Assembly (NCBI RefSeq): GCF_018476525.1
Contig: NZ_JAHCST010000048.1
Coordinates: 1-64,000 of the forward strand
Reading direction: 5' to 3'
Length of the DNA stretch: 64,000 nt
From: Acrocarpospora catenulata
GTDB taxonomy: Bacteria > Actinomycetota > Actinomycetes > Streptosporangiales > Streptosporangiaceae
Each line of letters begins with the position of its first letter. Position 1 is the first letter of the stretch. Under the pieces are notes generated by a model. It searched no databases, was not told the DNA's origin, and worked only from the letters and a program-made list of their open reading frames with translations. Shown in pieces: positions 63,159 through 64,000 of the stretch. A program made the position numbers and the translations under genes.

Positions 63159-63228
63159 CCCGCCCGGCCGGCGTGAAAGGCCGGGCCGGTATGGAGGCCA
63201 GGGTGAAAGGCGAGCGGGAAAGGTGCCG

Positions 63229-64000
63229 ATGGAGCAGCTCGGGCTTGAGGGCATGCCCCGGCGGTTGTACTCCTGCACGCCGTCTCGCCTGAACTCCTGG
63301 CTCGACTGCCGCAGGCGGTACCGGTTCACCTATCTGGACCGCCCGGCTCCGGCCAAGGGCCCGCCCTGGGCGCACAACAGTGTCGGGGCCGCCGTGCACA
63401 ACGCGCTGGCGGCCTGGTGGCGGGAACCGCAGGAGCGGCGCACGCCCATGATGGCCGCGATCCTGGTCGCCAACGGCTGGCTGACCGAGGGCTTCCGGGA
63501 CCAGGAGCAGTCGCTGGCCTGGCTGGAGCGTGCCCGGGAGATGGTGTCGGGTTACGTCGCCAGCCTGGATCCGTCCGACGAGCCGGTGGGTGTCGAGCGC
63601 ACCGTCGCCACCAGGACGGCGGTGATCGCGGTCTCCGGGCGGATCGACCGGCTGGACCGGCGCGGCGACGAGTTGGTCGTGGTCGACTACAAGACCGGCC
63701 GCCGCCCGCTCACCGCCGACGACGCCCGCTTCTCCTTAGCTCTGGCGGTGTACGCGGTGGCCGCCGCCCGCGTCCTGCGCCGCCCCTGCCACACGGTGGA
63801 ACTCCACCATCTGCCCTCCGGCCAGATCGTGGGCTGGACCCACACCGAGGAGTCCCTGGCCCGCCACCTCCGCCGGGCCGAGGAGATCGCCGAGGAGGCC
63901 GCCGAAGCCGACGAGGCCTACCAGGCCTGGGCGGGCCCCAACAGGCCCCCGCGCGGCAACCCTCGCTCCAGCGATCCCAACCCTCAGCCGGCCAGGACGG
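63229..64000 (+). CDS. RecB-family PD-(D/E)XK nuclease (5' part, cut by the window edge)
   Basis: Open from the ATG at 63229 to the window end (257 codons, no stop). The start YSCTPSRLNSWLDCRRRYRF is typical of RecB-like nucleases. The active site follows in GRIDRLDRRGDELVVVDYKTG, giving the D...DYK pattern near residues 144-162. The C-terminal Cys cluster expected in the family would lie beyond the window. It probably acts in DNA processing. AAAGGTG precedes the ATG. Confidence 0.85.
   Translation, partial: MEQLGLEGMPRRLYSCTPSRLNSWLDCRRRYRFTYLDRPAPAKGPPWAHNSVGAAVHNALAAWWREPQERRTPMMAAILVANGWLTEGFRDQEQSLAWLERAREMVSGYVASLDPSDEPVGVERTVATRTAVIAVSGRIDRLDRRGDELVVVDYKTGRRPLTADDARFSLALAVYAVAAARVLRRPCHTVELHHLPSGQIVGWTHTEESLARHLRRAEEIAEEAAEADEAYQAWAGPNRPPRGNPRSSDPNPQPART

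Overview
The window looks like a chromosomal segment of a high-GC actinomycete, most likely Streptosporangiales (Streptosporangium/Nonomuraea-like). Support: very high GC3 in all real genes, frequent GTG/TTG starts, the mycothiol gene mshB, PaaX, DUF3117, a SigE/RseA/HtrA/TatB cluster and many actinobacterial DUF families. Much of the middle (mshB, ferredoxin-dapC, dapE, LOG genes, tag, DUF3117, O-methyltransferase-sigE-rseA-htrA-tatB, mrp, MgtE-like) follows, from memory, the gene order of the Mycobacterium tuberculosis Rv1170-Rv1240 region, so the backbone is ancient core chromosome. I see no rRNA, tRNA, IS element, prophage or CRISPR array. No stretch over 300 bases lacks a gene.

Layout. 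0-5.7 kb: S9 peptidase and a heterodimeric ABC exporter whose two ATPase halves are degenerate in complementary ways. 5.7-17 kb: two different succinate dehydrogenase operons (a diheme, type-B-like sdhCAB read leftward and a mycobacterial Sdh1-like set read rightward) enclosing a LysR regulator with a palindromic operator and a response regulator/phosphatase - histidine kinase - response regulator cluster. Two tandem CRP/GlxR-type sites and a 5'-UTR hairpin precede the second sdh operon. 17-22 kb: orphan ArsR metal sensor, then an ECF sigma - anti-sigma - ABC transporter operon and a secreted/membrane protein. 22-27 kb: mshB, small membrane protein, flavin reductase, CysRS-like enzyme, GH25 lysozyme.

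27-33 kb: the most unusual part, a three-gene leftward operon encoding two paralogous proteins around a UvrD-like helicase with an N-terminal RelE-like domain. One paralog carries a sigma-region-4-like HTH plus a HARE-HTH-like domain; in the other the HTH has decayed and the HARE region is replaced by a Pro/Glu/Lys linker. 33-42 kb: methyltransferase, orphan binding lipoprotein, truncated single-domain protein, ferredoxin, diaminopimelate genes dapC and dapE, paired LOG-family genes, DivIVA-like protein, tag. 42-52 kb: PaaX, DUF3117, M17 aminopeptidase, then the envelope-stress block (sigE, rseA, htrA, tatB) followed by mrp, DUF1003 and an MgtE_N/CBS protein. 52-64 kb: EamA transporter, BioY, two perfect DnaA boxes, CoA-ester lyase, secreted and membrane proteins, a CPBP protease with 24-bp repeats, a membrane protein with about 14 beta-propeller blades, NUDIX hydrolase, an apparent metallo-beta-lactamase-fold pseudoenzyme and the start of a RecB-type nuclease cut by the window edge.
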